A stretch of 64,000 nucleotides of DNA, taken from NCBI GenBank assembly GCA_037903475.1, contig JBAJFG010000610.1, forward strand, positions 620,001 through 684,000, in the 5' to 3' direction. A program made the position numbers and the translations under genes. Below are positions 18,004-30,535 of the stretch, piece after piece; the stretch's first letter is position 1, and each line of letters opens with the position of its first letter. The notes under the pieces are model-generated. The model had not been told where the DNA came from. It was given only the letters and a program-made list of their open reading frames with translations, and searched no databases. The stretch is from Ancylostoma caninum. Lineage: Eukaryota > Nematoda > Chromadorea > Rhabditida > Ancylostomatidae.

Positions 18004-21000
18004 CTCAAAGGTCGCGCTGGAGATTTCCAGCCGAACATATGCGAGCTGCTGAGCACAAAGATGTACTTTAAGTTTCACGGGAACGTCGAGAACCCCATAA
18101 GTTACGGGCTTCTTTTGTGGACGAGAGGCTTCATGCCGCAGCAAAAGTTTGATGAGGGTACGATATGGTTCTCCAACATGGTAATATCTGTTCGGCGGAT
18201 AATAGCGATTGCTGAGAAGTTTATTTTAATGTGCAGCTTCAACTTCTCGGCTCCGCTTCTTCAAGCTTCCTGACAAGGAAACTCGCCGCTCCAGTGCCAA
18301 ACTTCGGCTTAAAATAGAGTTTTCTTACCGTTTTCTAGATCTCAAGAATATTATTTGGTTCAGCGCGTCGAATAGGACCAGATTCGGTTAATGTCTCGGT
18401 ACCCATCATGAAGTAATACACCCCCTTCAAATGCGAACAAGGTGTTTCGAACCAAATTGCTTGTAATGTTATTGGAAAATCACGCGAAGAACGAAAATTT
18501 GAAAATGTCTGTGTGTACATTTTTGGCTATTTCTTGCCTACCAACTGCAATGGACACCTCTTATGCCAATAGCAAAAAAGAGTAAGACTTGTTCTACATG
18601 TCCATTACCATATCTAGTTGTTTCACGACAACTAGGATCAGTTATGGATTCTTGAAGAAAAACCGACACAAGTTTTTGTACCAATCTATGGTGACGCTAT
18701 ATGGAACGGACAGACTTACTATATGCTATACTTGTTTAACTTTGACAGTTTCAGAACATTCATCGTTCTTTTTCAGCGCAACATCGGATTTACCGCTAAC
18801 TTCGAATGTGTGTATCCAGCGTCCAAGGAGAACATGTTGAGCAACAGGCTGTTGCTTACTGGTATCGCTGGTGATGCGAACGCTTTCTTCCAGTTCTACT
18901 TCAAAGGAGTGCACATGAAGGACGATACGAATTGCTACGATGTGAGTGGTGTCAAATTTTTGTTTTATGATCAGAAGTGTTCCAGTGGAATTCTATTGTT
19001 AGAAATGGCCAAGCCACTTAGTTTTCTACCCTTCGTGTTCCATTCGTATCAGTCAACTCAGGACGTTTTTCCATTGTGGTTTTTCACTTGTGATGTAGTT
19101 AGCATTCAGGACTGCATATGCTTGTCGGTCTCTCCACGTGAGCCAAATGTTCTACATTTTGCAGCTGCCCATGGAAATGCACAGGTATGTTTGAAAGGAT
19201 TTGAAAGATAAGAAGATTTGGGAAGAACTTGAGAATCAACCAAGAATTTTGTGAGATACGAGGAAGAAATTTGCAATAAACCATAGTCTCATCACTGCTT
19301 TGTGTGGATTTGGATATCCATCGTGGGTTACGACTATCTTCATTATTTCTCAGCGTTCGCCAGAGTATCTACAATATTATCTACTCTTCATCTTTCAACG
19401 CAGTCGATACATCTATCATGTTGGAATGTTGAAAAAGAAAAAAAAAACAAAAGAAAAGGCGGAACTTTTGTGTCGTACCATTCCCCTTATATGGAAGTTC
19501 CTTACACGAAAAAGTTTGAGTTTTTTAATGCTTTGTGCACTTTTGAGTGTAACTAAACAAATAAATTAATGAATAAATAAATAAGATCATCGTAGTTCAT
19601 AACGGTTTAATAATTTATTATTGGACATGTATTATACACATTCGAGCGCTTTGAAAAATACATGTGGAAGGCAGTAAGACTCTTTGCACCACTACTCCAT
19701 CATGTTGGCTGTGTGGTGCAGCTACAGGGCACTCCAAGCGGACGCGGGAAAGGGGCGGGACCGCGTAGCGGCTCTCTTGGGCGTAGACGCAGGCGCTGGG
19801 CATGCTGGATCTGGTTGTCTGCTTCTCTGGCAGAAGCGGAGCGTCTGTGTCTGTCTCTGCCGCAGAGAGCCGCGCCGCGGTCCCGCCCCACGTCCGTTTG
19901 GAATTCCCTGTATTTCCTCTCTTTACTCTCACCACATTTTTCTAGTCCCTTGCATTTCATTTTTAAAGTCGTTCTATGCATTCTTAACTTCCCATTGCCT
20001 CGCCTTAGTTGAAATTTTTCTTCGCCTCTTCATCTCTCCATTTCAGTTCATCAAAAAGATACTATTTCCCGAGAAAGCGCTTCCCGACGATCCGGTCGTA
20101 CGCAATCACTACGCAGTATGCTTTTTTTCAGTATGTTTCATTGCATTATATTAGACATGGTTACATGTTCAGAATATGATGTTCTGCTGGTCGTGCAGTG
20201 CGATTGAGTGCAGCGGCACTAAGATGTACCCGTTTGATGTGGCCGTATTTTATGGTATCTTCGCTTCGTTATTTTCTCGATTTAAAGGGAGATTGGTGAT
20301 CGAATGTTGTATGTTCCAGATTTTAAGGACTGTGCACGCGAATTTCTGGGTTACTGTACATGCGCAAAAATGCTTCGGGAGCGGAAAATCGAAATGACCA
20401 GAGTGCGTAGTTCACTGCCGCTCCGCGAGTATATTGTGAGTGCATTCCGGCTTATCCAAATCAGCCAGTGATATAGCGACAAATGATCTCGAAGTATTAT
20501 CACGTTTGGGCTAAGCTTGTGCTGCAGAACTACCAAAGTATTTGACTGATTCCATGCACCCTGCAATAATGGTGGACATAGAGGGGTACGAGAAATGGGA
20601 ACACTCTCCCCTACCCCGAAGCAGGGTTGTCGAATTTTCCAGAATTACTTTCAGAAGAAAAGACATTTTTAAATATATCTTTTGAACTAATGGACTCATT
20701 TCTAAGTGGTTATTTTTTTCTAGTCTTTTCCTGTGTCATCACTATCATTTCCCGCTCTGTTTCATTGTAAGGTGTCGATCATTACTTTATCCCGCTCCAA
20801 AGTGAGGCTACTATTATCGAAAGAAGATTACAACCCAGTTAGCTACCGTCTAGCATTGGACCTATGAAGACTCCTTCAGCAAACTTCCTTCATCTCGGCG
20901 TTCAGTAGTCCTTTAGTTTGAAGTTCAGAAAGCGTTGCTGATTTTGAAGTCTCTGGATCCAGCATTCTTCGAAGAAGAGAAAGTTCGATATTATCGTAAT

Positions 21001-24000
21001 ATAATGCTTGGGAGTAGGATATGAGTAAGGAATAAGTAAGTGCGAACAAGATGGATTGACGACGTCAGTAAATGCAAAAGAAGAAGGCCTAAAGATGAAA
21101 TGTCAATCTGGAAAACAAAGATGAATGGAAGTACTGCAGAAACTGCTAAACCCTTCGCAAAACCAGCGCGATTTCAGTCAAGCCGTTATGACGAGGAGAT
21201 TGAATAAGAATGATATTCGGTTTTATATATCCGACTTGAAATTGTTTTTTTTTCGAGTTTCGGCCGTGAAGCCTTCTTCTTTGATGGGGGTACAGGTTTT
21301 CTTTTAATGCCCTGCTCCCTTCTGCGTTCGTCACTAGCTTGTAGCTTTCATTTTTGTAAAATTCGTAGTGACATGGTGATTCTTATTTCCTTCATCTTTT
21401 ACAGCTATTAATGTATTTAAATTCAACACATTTTGAGCAAGGGTTGGATTCTACCACATTTTGTTATTCTTCCTGTTCTTCGTTGAAGGAATCACCGTTG
21501 TCAATGGCTGTGTACCATGGAAACATGGAGATGGTGCGAATGCTTTTGTACTGGCAACTGATCAAACCGCAGCACTTCCCACAAGCATTCCGCGAAGCTG
21601 CCAATGCCGGTGGGCGGATTTCCGCTCCCCATTAAAAATTCACATGGTACAGTTATCGATTCTAAGGTGACATTGCGATGCTTGGCGAATTGTGGCAGAT
21701 GTGCGGCAGAGACCTCAACTTGGTTACGGAGCAGGACCCGGAAAGCCAAGGCATTTGCACTCCGCTGCATGTGGCTGCTGCCGCTGGACAGTTGAGAGCT
21801 GTAAGTTCTGAGAGTACTGAGTGTTTTGGGATTGCCTACCTAGAAACTTTTACTCGTTTCTTCTACAGGTTCAGTTTTTGTGCTGTTTGGGTGAAGGATT
21901 ACGAACGAAGCCGGATGCTGCTGGAGATTTACCACTGACATATGCGATCGAGAATGGACACATGGTAGGAACAGTCCTGTAACGTAATGGAAACATGCGT
22001 CCAACCCGCATGGTTCAGACAAATGTAGCGTTACTAGTAGAACTTGAAGTAACACAACTTCGTAGAGGTGCAAAAACTTCAATCAAAGCATCGAAAATGC
22101 AGTCGTCTTATCAGAAAGCCATTGGCACTAGCATATTCCGCTCGAGCAGAAGAAAATAGCCCAATATCCTATGATGTTGCCTCTTTAAACTCTGCACAAA
22201 ATCAAAGGAATAAAATTTTAAAAAACTACAAGATATACATATTCATAAACGTCGACTCATGTGAATACGTTGCACTCCATGTTTTTTTTTCAAATATGTT
22301 ATGTCCAGGATTTCTGATGGAACTATCAATTCTAACCTTCTTGCATTTTCCGGGCATCGCTCATTTCTCAACGATCATTTTTTTTATTTGCGATTTAGGC
22401 TATCGTGGATTTTCTCATGAAGACGTACCGAACTGAAGTGCGCCACACTGTAATCAGATCTGCCATCGCTTGTAAACGAAAGTATGTTCACCTCGTTTTC
22501 TTCCCGGTTATATTTTTCTGTGTAGGCCCTGGTAATTGTCTCCCTGTTCTGGTAGAATTTCTTCTGATTACTACCATTTGCAGTAAGCTGGCCAAGCTGA
22601 TTTTCCATGACATGCTGAATCTGAGGGAGGTCATTGATGAGGTTCGGCCTCTGAAATTCGCTGTTGATGTGGAGAATTTCCACTGTGCTGAATACTTCTT
22701 GAAGCAGTATATGAATGAAAAGAAGGCTAGTTCTCTGCGTCGATTTTCCCGTCGTTTTTACACCGGCTTGTCTCCTTGTCAGGTGGGCGAATGGCCATGG
22801 GCGAATGACATATCAGAGGCGCTGGAGGCTGTTCTTCGGTGTCGAACTTTGTCGCCGGAACAGAAGACGAAGTTTGTGATTGCGTTCCAGCTAGCTGGAG
22901 TCAAGGTGAGCGCACTGTGTTCAATCAGAGAGAGGCGGCTGCTCTCGCGACGTGACGTCGTGAGTGCCCGTCGCTTGCTGTTTATACTTTTCTTCCTAAG
23001 ATCGCGTTTCTTTTACGTGATGGTCCTTGCCAAACATGAGGTGCAGGTAGTCTAATCATCAGTTACCTACATCAGTGCTCATGGATAATAACGCAATGAG
23101 TAGTGTGCCAAGCAACAGATTGGGTGAGAAAGCAGATGAGTGGCGGTAGGTGCTCCACCCTCCACGAGTAAAGGCACGCATAGAAAACCCTACACCTGAC
23201 TTTCGGGAGTAAGGTATTCCCTGGCCCCAAGTAAGGCATTCCCAATCAAGAGTCAGACTCACCCATTAAAACAGTTGGGCTCATGAAGAATTCCTCGGGT
23301 ACACGATTTTTATGCGTCATTTCTTCGTAGTGTTTAATCCAGAATTGTAAAGTACACTCCGTATAGTAATGAAATTCTGCGGAAGTGCCGACTGCCATCG
23401 CATGCAATAGCGAATATGTAACGCAAAACCAACAATGATTCGAATTTCTAGCCTATTTTGAAACGATCTGGTATTATTTCCTTGTTAAAAGTGGAAAATG
23501 TATGTGTATACGAAGGACCGCAGGAATTGCTGAGCAGGTTCAGGCCTGGAATGGTCGAGACACTCAAGCTGGAATAGAGGCGAGCAACTGCCGCTTGAGT
23601 CGAAATGTTATTTGAAACGATGTTGACCTCAAAAAAAAAGGGTGGATTTGTGAACTATGTGGAGTGGAAGGATTTATTATATTAGGTTGGGCAATAAATT
23701 CGTGTGGTTTTTCTGAGTATTCAGAGTATTTTCACGAAGTGGACTAGTTAAACTTAGGTTTCTTTTGAAAGTTAATATCCGCAGTACATGTTCTCCACGT
23801 CTAGAACCAAGTCCTTGCAAAAAATCCTCTCATAACTCTACGAGCTGTGTAGTGGAGAAAAAGGTGCATCCTCCAGCCCAAAATCGAGCTCTCTGAAGCA
23901 AACATGCACTTCTGCGCTGTCCCTTCAACACTACTGGCTTCCAGTTAGACGGTGTTAACATACCTAGCAGCTTGAGCTGCATCTGTTCCATTATTATAGT

Positions 24001-24864
24001 GGAACAGTTTGAGGTGTCGGAGATGTACGATCTTGTCGAAATGGAAGGTCACATTTCATGCGACGGAAAGTGATGAGTAGCGCGGATTGGGGACATTGGT
24101 TATAATATTTGTGAAGAGCATAATAAGAGCTACAAGGTGACCTATGATAGGCTATTGGCGTTAGATCAGATCGTCGTAGAAAATCGAGTTGAAAAAAAAA
24201 ACACCGCACAAACTTATTGCCTAACCCAGTAGAAAATTATCGACAACTTAAAATCAATCTGAAATAGAATTAAATAAAATCGACAATATGAAATCAAGCT
24301 GAAATGTCAAGAAATGGTACACTGGTTCCTTCATAGATGTCACTGCCATGAAATATGAAAATTTTGATTATGAGTGTTTCCAGCTGTGCAAGTTACTCTG
24401 GGTTGGTTTTTGCGTACAAAAAACTCTAAAGAAAACACGGTGTTTCCACGTATTTTATTCATTGTATGTTACTAGTCGGTGTTTGTCAAAAGTATACATA
24501 TGTTTCAGCTTTGAAGTAAAAAGAGTTGCTCAGTACGTAAAGGTGTTTCCTTTTTGGTCTTCTGTTGAAGTAGGTATAGTTATATCATGTGCGTTTCATA
24601 TTCTATAATACATATGTGTGCGTTAACACGAAATCTGCACATAGCTCGTTCTACCGTCAATTCGATTCTTGTTGCATTCACAATGAAGTTCTCCCAATAT
24701 TTTTTATATGTTTTATTATTTACACTTCGTCGCTCATATTTTATTCCAATAGTTCCTTTTAGATTTCGATGGTTAACGTCCTGAAGATCGTCACAGATAA
24801 GCCTGTGGCTGCGCTTATCTGCAACAGTCTGAGGAATAGCTCGAACCAGCTGAAGTCTACGTGA
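18004..24864 (+). CDS. ankyrin-repeat protein, multi-exon
   Basis: Exons in phase: 20047-20115, 20173-20254, 20320-20435, 21405-21609, 21667-21800, 21869-21964, 22399-22481, 22584-22905 and 24763-24864 (TGA 24862-24864); upstream 19110-19184 and 18777-18941. Further upstream 18004-18157 and 18237-18386 look coding and join each other, but their junction to 18777 is out of phase, so an exon is missing or misplaced. Ankyrin repeats are visible as NVLHFAAAHGNAQ, SPLSMAVYHGNMEMVRMLL, TPLHVAAAAGQLRAVQFLC and LPLTYAIENGHMAIVDFLM. After the repeats comes a basic, helical region (SSLRRFSRRF, LSPEQKTKFVIAFQLAGVK) ending LICNSLRNSSNQLKST. No membrane segment or other domain was seen. Ankyrin repeats bind other proteins; the specific partner cannot be inferred. 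The start lies at or before 17995 (ATG) and is unresolved. Confidence 0.8.
19725..19910. mobile_element. TA-flanked foldback MITE, 186 bp
   Basis: The left arm runs from CAGGGCACTCCAAGCGGACG and the inverted right arm reads CAGGGAATTCCAAACGGACG from the other end. Both continue through GGCGGGACCGCG and GCGGCTCTCT, so about 60-70 bp of each arm pairs. TA flanks both ends (723-724 and 911-912 of the 19 kb block). Very GC-rich, inside an ankyrin-gene intron. Confidence 0.8.
20810..21130 (+). pseudogene. possible retrotransposon reverse-transcriptase 3' remnant
   Basis: Broken plus-strand frames read ILKSLDPAFFEEEKVRYYRN and TRWIDDVSKCKRRRPKDEMS. A W-x-D-D-[IV] segment followed by basic residues is common near the end of RTE-type polyproteins. 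It lies in an ankyrin-gene intron. Weak call from composition only. Confidence 0.25.
22906..24762 (+). other. long last intron of the ankyrin gene
   Basis: A 1.86-kb intron bounded by GTCAAG|GTGAGC and CCTTTTAG. It hosts the mariner-derived element at 23682-24229; nothing else was recognised. Confidence 0.7.
23682..24229. mobile_element. mariner-derived element, 548 bp, diverged TIRs, TA duplication
   Basis: The left end is TTAGGTTGGGCAATAAATTC. The right end, inverted, is CTGGGTTAGGCAATAAGTTT. About 21 of the first 27 positions agree. TA flanks both ends (23680-23681 and 24230-24231). The interior is too short for a transposase and is broken in all frames, so it is a deletion derivative or MITE. 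Confidence 0.82.
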
Positions 24865-25723
24865 TCTTTCCGGAAGTACTGCCTCTCATGGTCTCTCATG
24901 CATAATCCTCGCAAAACATCAAATCCTTACGAGTTATTCCCCGCACGTGTTATCTTGCCACTGATTGCTGCCATTCCTTGTTGTTCTGTGTCCGATTTTG
25001 AGGATAAACCTGGTGAAGTTCGTAGTTTGTGGGCTACTTGGCCGCGCCCCCGGATGGCTATATTTGTCGCTTACTTGGCTACGGTAGTTGTGATGCGGCA
25101 AGCGACGGGGGGAAACACGGCAATCAGCCGTCGATTCAGCGGCAGCGGTGCCTACGCAGGGTGTTGATTGTCCCTCTTCAAAACCGGACGAGTTCTCTCT
25201 GCCTTAGGTATACGGTAGCTGTAAGTAGTGCGGAAGTACGAAGGGAATGCTGTTTTGGTGTTTCAATGTTGACGGAGTGAATGTGAAGCTGCTAAGTCGA
25301 AATGAGCACCTATCATCCAAAAACGTAGTTTTTGTGACAGCTCATTTTGCTCGAATAAGTACAATCGCAGTTAGCATATTTCAAGCCATCGATGGCTCAT
25401 CCGGGAATCCGGGAAAATACTCATTTGGGCCACGATTTGCTGTTTAAACCCATCCTCATGGTTTTGCTAGTATTGTGTGCCATTTCTGGCTGGTTCTTAG
25501 ATCTGATCCAACCATTGGTTCCAGAGCAGCCATTAAAAACGGATTTAAACGGCAAATCATGCTCAGATACTTGGGAGACCTAGGATCCGTATTTTGCATG
25601 AAATTGAAAGATGCGAATCACACGATTAACACATGCGTCCCTGTGGAATATTTTTTAAGTTCTCTAACAGCAATGGTCAAATCCATGCAAATTCCATGCA
25701 TACCCATTCAAAACTCATGCATA
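24865..25723. other. 3' flank of the ankyrin gene, no gene supported
   Basis: Includes a locally GC-rich 89-codon plus-strand frame (24898-25167) without recognisable features, and short ATGCA-rich low-complexity sequence up to the Tc1-like element. Confidence 0.4.
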
Positions 25724-27297
25724 CAGTGCGTTTCATAAGTATAGACGCACCCCAGAAAACTCTGGTACACAGTTCCACGTAACTTTTTGGAGAAAACCAC
25801 AAGTGCCAATCGAATAAGCGTGCCCAAAAACCCTTGTTTCCGTCGTTTCTCCCAAAGCTATGGAAAAATATAGGTAGATCCAGCACTTCCCCCTCCTAGG
25901 GACCGTTTCATAAGTATAGACGCACTTTCAGAAACCGATGATTTCGCAGAAGGAACTTCCTTGCAACAACAGATTTGTAGCTGATAGGTCTCCGCAATTC
26001 CCAAGCAACTCAGAAAACATGAGTTGGCATAGATTTACCCACCCCTTCCAACAAATGGCAATCAAGACGGCTCTTAGTACAGACAATAGCATTTTTCAGA
26101 TTTTTTGTGCCTGAAGATGTTCGGCTCCGGCCATGAATATCATCGGGTAGGATGCTCCAGGGATGTTCGATGTTGCTAGTATTAGAAAGCAGATAGTACC
26201 ATTGAATAGGGCTTCTCAAAATGCTTATTTATTGAGCGACTGGAATAGGTCACGTCGGTTTTTCGATGGAAAGTGAGGTTTCTCCTTCTGTGTGCTGCAA
26301 GAAAATGTAAGAATTGAACACTAAAGGTGCTCTTGTAATTTGAGGAACTCGGTTATGTAGAAATGGAAATAATATCGAGGATGTCGTTATGGGAGCAAAC
26401 ATCTCCAACTTTGGCAGCGCCTACCTCCAAAGGTGCTCGTTTTGAGAGAGTCTGACTCTCCTTGTATATTATCCCAGCGGCGTGCATTCATTGTAATACA
26501 GTCCAAATAAAGCTTTTCTCATCCCGTGAAATCATTTAAGCATAGCATGGGCTTTCAAAAGATCCAGAACAACCAACTCGTTTTTTCGACATGGCGATCA
26601 CCACGCTCCTTCCGGGAAAACAAGGCTGTGAAGCTTTTTGGAACGGGATAACCCCAGGTATGAGATGAAGTCAACAATGTGCAATGCTGAAGCAGCGAAT
26701 AAATGCCTTTTTGACCCATGCACTGCATGATGGAGCCGACGCAACGGCTCAGACACCATTTATGCACATCATGTGCTTTGAGTTCAGGGAGGATATGCGA
26801 CGCCGTCTTTGATGCGATGCCTTCTTTTGCATACCAAAATTCTTCCGTCGATTGTAGGACTCAATATCTTATACATATTTGCAGGTGGACCCCGAAGAAC
26901 CTTCCCCCTACCCGAAGATCCTGCGATTTCGCCAGCCTACAGCATGTAAATCTTTTAGCTGCCCCAGCCTCGCTCCAAAACGATGTGATCCAAGTTGAAA
27001 TGCAGATTTACGTTGTAGACGCATATTAGTTCTCGTCAAAATGTCGAGCCCATCTTCCCCCCTGAAGATAAGATTTATTTGTATTTTCTCATAGACTGCG
27101 TCTATACTTATGAAACGGCACATTTAATGGTGATGTGCCAGATCTGTCCCGTATTTTCCATAATCACTAGTGAAACAACGCAATGTTAGGTTTCCTGGCA
27201 TGCCGAATCGATTGACATTTGTAACATCTCTCATGAAACTGTGATGAACTGGGTACCGGCATTTTCTGGGGTGCGTCTATACTTATGAAACGCACTG
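25724..27297 (-). mobile_element. Tc1-like transposon, 1574 bp, IR/DR ends, degenerate transposase
   Basis: Perfect 36-bp TIRs (25724-25759 and 27262-27297) start CAGTGCGTTTCATAAGTATA and are flanked by TA on both sides. A second 22-bp copy of the core lies inside each end (25903-25924 and 27097-27118), oriented as in the outer repeat. Core-to-core distance is 175 bp at both ends. On the minus strand, broken frames show transposase traces: a DEKSF segment near 26500, and further on LKNAIVCTKSRLDCHLLEG with SMPTH near 26030, matching the order of Tc1-type DDE transposases (D-E-K region, then a C-terminal AI...W...SMP). In-frame stops make it non-autonomous. Confidence 0.92.
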
Positions 27298-30200
27298 TAT
27301 CCATGCAGAACCCATGCGTCTCCAAATCCTATGCAAATCCGGCGCGAGACCCACGAAAAACACGATTTTCTGAATCCCGTGCAGAACCTATGCATACCGA
27401 TCGATGCAAAACACGGTTTCTAGGCTCCCTGAGTAGTGGTTCTATGGATTTTTTGGATGTACGGTTTGCAACGGACTTCCGCATTGATCTTTCTTGTTCT
27501 TCTATCTCTTCTCACATGCTACTCTGTACACTGAGATAGAAGAACAAAAAAGGTCAGTGCAAAAAACTGTAAAATATAATTCCATCCTGGTATCATTTGG
27601 GTAAACAAAGCAACAGCCCAAGGAGAGTGTATGGATCATAGTTACGCACAAATAATATAATATATGTAGTTACGGGGGGGGGGCTCTAAGCGTCGATGGA
27701 ACATTAGTATTATTACCGTTCGTCAAGCCTACTGTAGGCGTTACGGTGCTCTTCCAAGAGCTGACACCTGTTTAACAGACGTAGCGCCTCCCTATCACTT
27801 ATCCTGAACATCCCTCGAAACCCGCTCTGGCATAGGAATGTATTGGCGTGACCTTGTGATTTCTCGGCAGCGCGGCGGCGACGTTCCTGCCGCTCCTCAT
27901 CACGCCATCCTTGCCCGGCGTCCGGAGGGAAAACCTCCTAATCAACTATTCGTGTCGAGCTGGCGGTTCGTTAGCAATGCGGTAACGACGACATTGAGCG
28001 GCTTCCGCAAACTCGCCGCCACACTTCCGTCACACCGCACGCGACATCCGGACATACCGCACGCGACACCTTCCGGTTTGGCGTCCCCGAACGCGGTGGA
28101 TACGGTAATCGTCGCCTGCGCTGGTTCCGGTCTATAGTGGGAGTCGAGGTCAAACATGACTTGATTCTTGGGATGGCGTGGAGCTGTGTTACTCAATAAA
28201 ATACGATGCACTTGGTACACTTGGTGCTGGGAAATTTTCGGTGTTACGGAAAAGGTAAGGAAACTTAAGAGTTATGGATGGATAGTCATTCCCGAGTTGC
28301 CTTCATTGCGTGTTCACGTCTAAGCCTGGGAAAACAATGCAGCGTTATCAAAACAGGGCAATTATGCGAGTGCTTCGCAAAGTCCTTGTTTTCAAGTGTT
28401 CACGTGACTGCTGTTTGGCCAAACTGATGTGAAGAGTATTTTACACACTCTGCTCCATCCTTCGTTGCAGTGCCTAAGAGAGACGCTAAAAAAAGAAGGA
28501 AAAATGGAAGCAAAACGAGCTAAATAAACCACAAGTACAATGCGCAGGGTAATAGTTTATTGCACATCTATGGACTCGACTAGGAGATCCCAAGTTCCCC
28601 TGTCGTTGATTCCTAGCAGTATGACAGTAGTGTAGGCGCAGAAGTATCATAACTCAACAAGGCTGAGTAATCATGGGTAACCTAATCAGATTGTTCTATT
28701 CATCAGTAAAAGTTTCATAGCGGTGGTTCTGTATGTTTTCGAAGTTCCCCTTTTGTAGATATGCAATTATCTGGATTTTGCATGGACTGTGAGACTAATC
28801 GCTCTCTATTGTTGTTCTATGCTCACGGTGTGAATTTTTAAACAAACTCCCTCCAGCAATCGGAAGGTTTGTTGTGTGGGAAACCTGAGTCTTCATATTT
28901 GTTGCGACAACTATGACTCTGTTGGTCATGCAAACATCAAAAATTTTCCCGCTTCAATATGTTGTTGACAGCAGCAATAACTCGTTTCTATCCACTCCAC
29001 TAAAAGAGGTTATGGATTAACCGTATCGCATAGATACAGTACGCTTTACGATTATAAGATCACACCTGATTTTTCTAGCTCCGGTAGATATATATTTAGA
29101 TTACCTTCCTCACAGAGACCAAATTTTGATTGTGTATTTTGTTCTATATTTTTATGGATATTTCGATAGTTGGCTATCTGATTTCCTAGATGGTCTTATA
29201 TTATGAAACGCTATGAAAAGCAAAAAAATATTTGAAGAAAGTTTAGAGTATGAAGCACCACAACCAAATCTTGGCCACAGTAGTTTTTTGAGGAGGGGAA
29301 TTTACCTATCAGGATAGAAAATTTCTTGAGAGATGTTATTTCCTGAAACTTGAAATTCGGAAGAGGGGTAGGGGGTGGTTATCTTATATTATAAAATGAA
29401 AGGCAACTGTACAGCTGTACATCGTACCCTGCGGATGAACTGGTCTGATTCTGTCAATCCTCCACTCAGGATTCATGGGAAGCCTTAAGTTAGTGACGAT
29501 GAGTTACTCCAACAGCCGATTATCAGCCGTTTTCGAGGAAAAATTTTCATTTGTATTGATTAAATAGAACTCACTGACACTGCTGTATTGTATATCTTAT
29601 CATTCGAGCTAGGAGACGAGACACCACTGCAAATACGTTGCTAATAGGCAAGTGTGTAGTTCTTTGCGAAAACATGCGGACATTCTGTCGAACCAATAAG
29701 GGATGGAATCCTTCCCTTATTGGTTTCCATCCATACATGAAGATGCTAAACCTTGTAAACCTATGTTTCTGTACGTCTTCCCTAAAATATGTGGGTGTGC
29801 TCACATATGTTGTCGTTGTATTTAATCAGCTTTTGTCGCGGCATTGGTTAGGACTGAGGTACTCCTCGGTGAGGTTGTTTTATTATTTAGGGTGACCTCA
29901 AATTTCAGTGAATAGATTCATGAATTTTTGCATGAGGATTATGACCAACCCGCCGCTGAAATGGTTCCTTAGGCAAAAATGGGCAAATCGTGTGCGGGTT
30001 ATTGGCCCAAATCACCGATGACCGATGGCGTAAAAATTCCAAAATATATCGTGATTTGTCCGAGGAAGTCGCTTGTATGAATTAGTCGGAAGCCAAGTCC
30101 TTTCTAGAGATGCTCATTAGTGATTCAGTTCATTGGTCAAGATGAACATCCCATGATTCCCATCACACATATGTACACACACGCACATCATACCACCTGT

Positions 30201-30531
30201 GCGAAGTTCACGCAACCTCTTCAGCTGATAATTGGAGCGCGAGCGATCTGTACAAACTTTCTCCCTTTTCTATGTATAGTTGACTTTGAATACAGTTTTG
30301 GTTGAAAGAAAATCACCCTCTGAACGGCTACATTGTTTGCTAAAGTTAGGAATTCTGAGCTTCACTTGTGACGTTATAAACAAATGTTGAGAAGGTGGCT
30401 TATTTTGGAAAGTACTGTAAAATGCGGATTGGACGAAGTCAAATTGTGGTGTGATGGTGGTGTGGTGGGGGAGGGGGAGGGGGAGGTAGGCACTGATCTC
30501 TCGCTGTAGGCCTGGGTAACATCAAGCACGG
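27298..30531. other. gene-poor stretch
   Basis: AT-rich with a GC-rich patch at 27840-28140 that has open frames on both strands but no coding signature. A GGGGGGGGGG run lies near 27674. No exon with paired splice signals was recognised. Confidence 0.45.
29691..29725 (+). repeat. 13-bp perfect hairpin, overlapping a second inverted repeat
   Basis: AACCAATAAGGGA (29691-29703) pairs perfectly with TCCCTTATTGGTT (29713-29725) around a 9-base loop. GGATGGAA (29701-29708), partly in that loop, can alternatively pair with TTTCCATCC just downstream (29725-29733), so the two pairings exclude each other. Confidence 0.85.
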
Positions 30532-30535
30532 TTAA

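Noticed and set aside
18340..18770. Stop-interrupted frame (YTPFKCEQGVSNQIACNV ... VPIYGDAIWNGQTYYML)
   Set aside because: Contains several stops and no clear splice sites. It may hide a missing ankyrin-gene exon or a pseudogene, but cannot be supported.
24898..25167. 89-codon frame after the ankyrin gene
   Set aside because: No motif, no splice signals; likely 3' flank.
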